Source of the DNA: Actinomycetota bacterium
GTDB taxonomy: Bacteria; Actinomycetota; Humimicrobiia; Humimicrobiales; Humimicrobiaceae
Direction: 5' to 3'
NCBI GenBank assembly: GCA_003567835.1
Contig: PWYO01000023.1
Location: 1-5,969, forward strand
DNA length: 5,969 nucleotides
Numbering within the stretch: the stretch's first letter is position 1; every line of letters starts with the position of its first letter. The notes under the pieces are model-generated. The model was not told where the DNA came from. It was given only the letters and a program-made list of their open reading frames with translations, and searched no databases. Both the position numbers and the translations under genes were made by a program. Shown in pieces: positions 5,374 to 5,969 of the stretch.

Positions 5374-5969
5374 ATGGAAAAAAAGACCATACTTCTGACC
5401 AATGATGACGGCATAGAATCAGAAGGCCTGTACAGCATATATCATGCTCTCTGCAGGGAAAAATTGTTTGAAGTACAGGTGATTGCTCCGGAAAAGGAAC
5501 AGAGTGCGGTAGGCCATGCCATTACTGTGTTTAACCCCATTCCGGTATGGAAGGAAAACAGGAATGGCAAATTTTTTGGTTATGCGGTAGACGGAACCCC
5601 TGCTGATTGTGTCAAGCTGGCCGTAAAGGCCATGCTGGACAAAAAACCGGACCTGGTGATCTCCGGTATCAACAAAGGGGCCAATGTCGGGGAGAACGTC
5701 ATTTATTCGGGCACCGTTTCAGCGGCGACAGAAGGAACTGTGTATGACATTCCCTCCATGGCGGTATCCATCGATAATATCAAAGACCCTGATTATGGTT
5801 TTGCGGCCCAGTTTGCTGCCAGCATGGCCAAGAGGATCATATCCGAAGGTGGATTGCCCAAAAAGACTTTACTTAACATCAATTTTCCCGATCTGCCCGA
5901 AGAAAAAATAAAGGGGGTTAAGATAACCTGCCAGAGCACCGCCAAATTCAATGATTACTTTATAAAACG
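5374..5969 (+). CDS. surE: 5'/3'-nucleotidase SurE, 3'-truncated
   Basis: Cytoplasmic metal-dependent phosphatase of the SurE family (nucleoside monophosphate + water to nucleoside + phosphate), linked in other bacteria to stationary-phase and stress survival. 198 codons are visible of about 250 usual; the frame is open at the window end. The N-terminus MEKKTILLTNDDGIES carries the metal-binding pair Asp11-Asp12, followed by APEKEQSAVGHAIT with Ser44 (38-51), the substrate-pocket motif DGTPADCV (73-80), SGINKGANVGENVIYSGT (97-114) with the metal-ligand Asn100, then AATEG (117-121) and INFPDLP. All metal ligands expected from E. coli and Thermotoga SurE are present, so it should be active. ATG at 5374 follows AAGGG (5365-5369), a modest ribosome binding site 4 bases upstream, and the start fits the family N-terminus exactly. 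The 702-base gap, hairpin and promoter candidate suggest transcription independent of the transporter. Confidence 0.97.
   Translation, partial: MEKKTILLTNDDGIESEGLYSIYHALCREKLFEVQVIAPEKEQSAVGHAITVFNPIPVWKENRNGKFFGYAVDGTPADCVKLAVKAMLDKKPDLVISGINKGANVGENVIYSGTVSAATEGTVYDIPSMAVSIDNIKDPDYGFAAQFAASMAKRIISEGGLPKKTLLNINFPDLPEEKIKGVKITCQSTAKFNDYFIK

Overview
The window holds the end of a sugar-type ABC importer operon and the start of an unrelated gene. All recognised genes are on the + strand. The order is an RbsA/MglA-family double ATPase (its 5' end lies before the window), two RbsC-family permeases, and an RbsB-family solute-binding lipoprotein. About 700 bases without a convincing gene follow, and then surE, a nucleotidase whose 3' end lies beyond the window.

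The organism looks like an anaerobic or Gram-positive-type bacterium. This is inferred from strong AGGAGG-type ribosome binding sites, an AT-leaning base composition, and a binding protein made as a lipoprotein rather than a free periplasmic protein. Clostridia-like Bacillota, Atribacterota and similar lineages would all fit. The sequence alone does not allow a firmer placement.

Region by region: 1-1472 ATPase; 1484-2452 permease A (11-base gap, ribosome binding site overlapping the ATPase stop); 2494-3468 permease B; 3469-3567 a leader-like spacer with two strong Shine-Dalgarno sequences, only one of which serves a gene; 3568-4671 the binding lipoprotein; 4706-4732 a perfect hairpin; 4672-5373 a gene-poor stretch with a possible decayed minus-strand reading frame, inverted repeats and a likely surE promoter; 5374 onward surE.

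The four transporter genes form one import machine. The lipoprotein captures the solute outside the membrane, the two unlike permeases probably form a heterodimeric channel, and the fused double ATPase drives it. The substrate cannot be named: several ribose-contacting positions of RbsB appear changed, and no kinase, isomerase or regulator gene is present to give a hint. SurE appears to be a separate transcription unit.

I see no clearly new biological system. The points most worth checking are the extra unused Shine-Dalgarno upstream of the binding protein, the repeat-built acidic tether of the lipoprotein, the loss of the second Walker B aspartate in the ATPase, and the possible gene remnant between the operon and surE.
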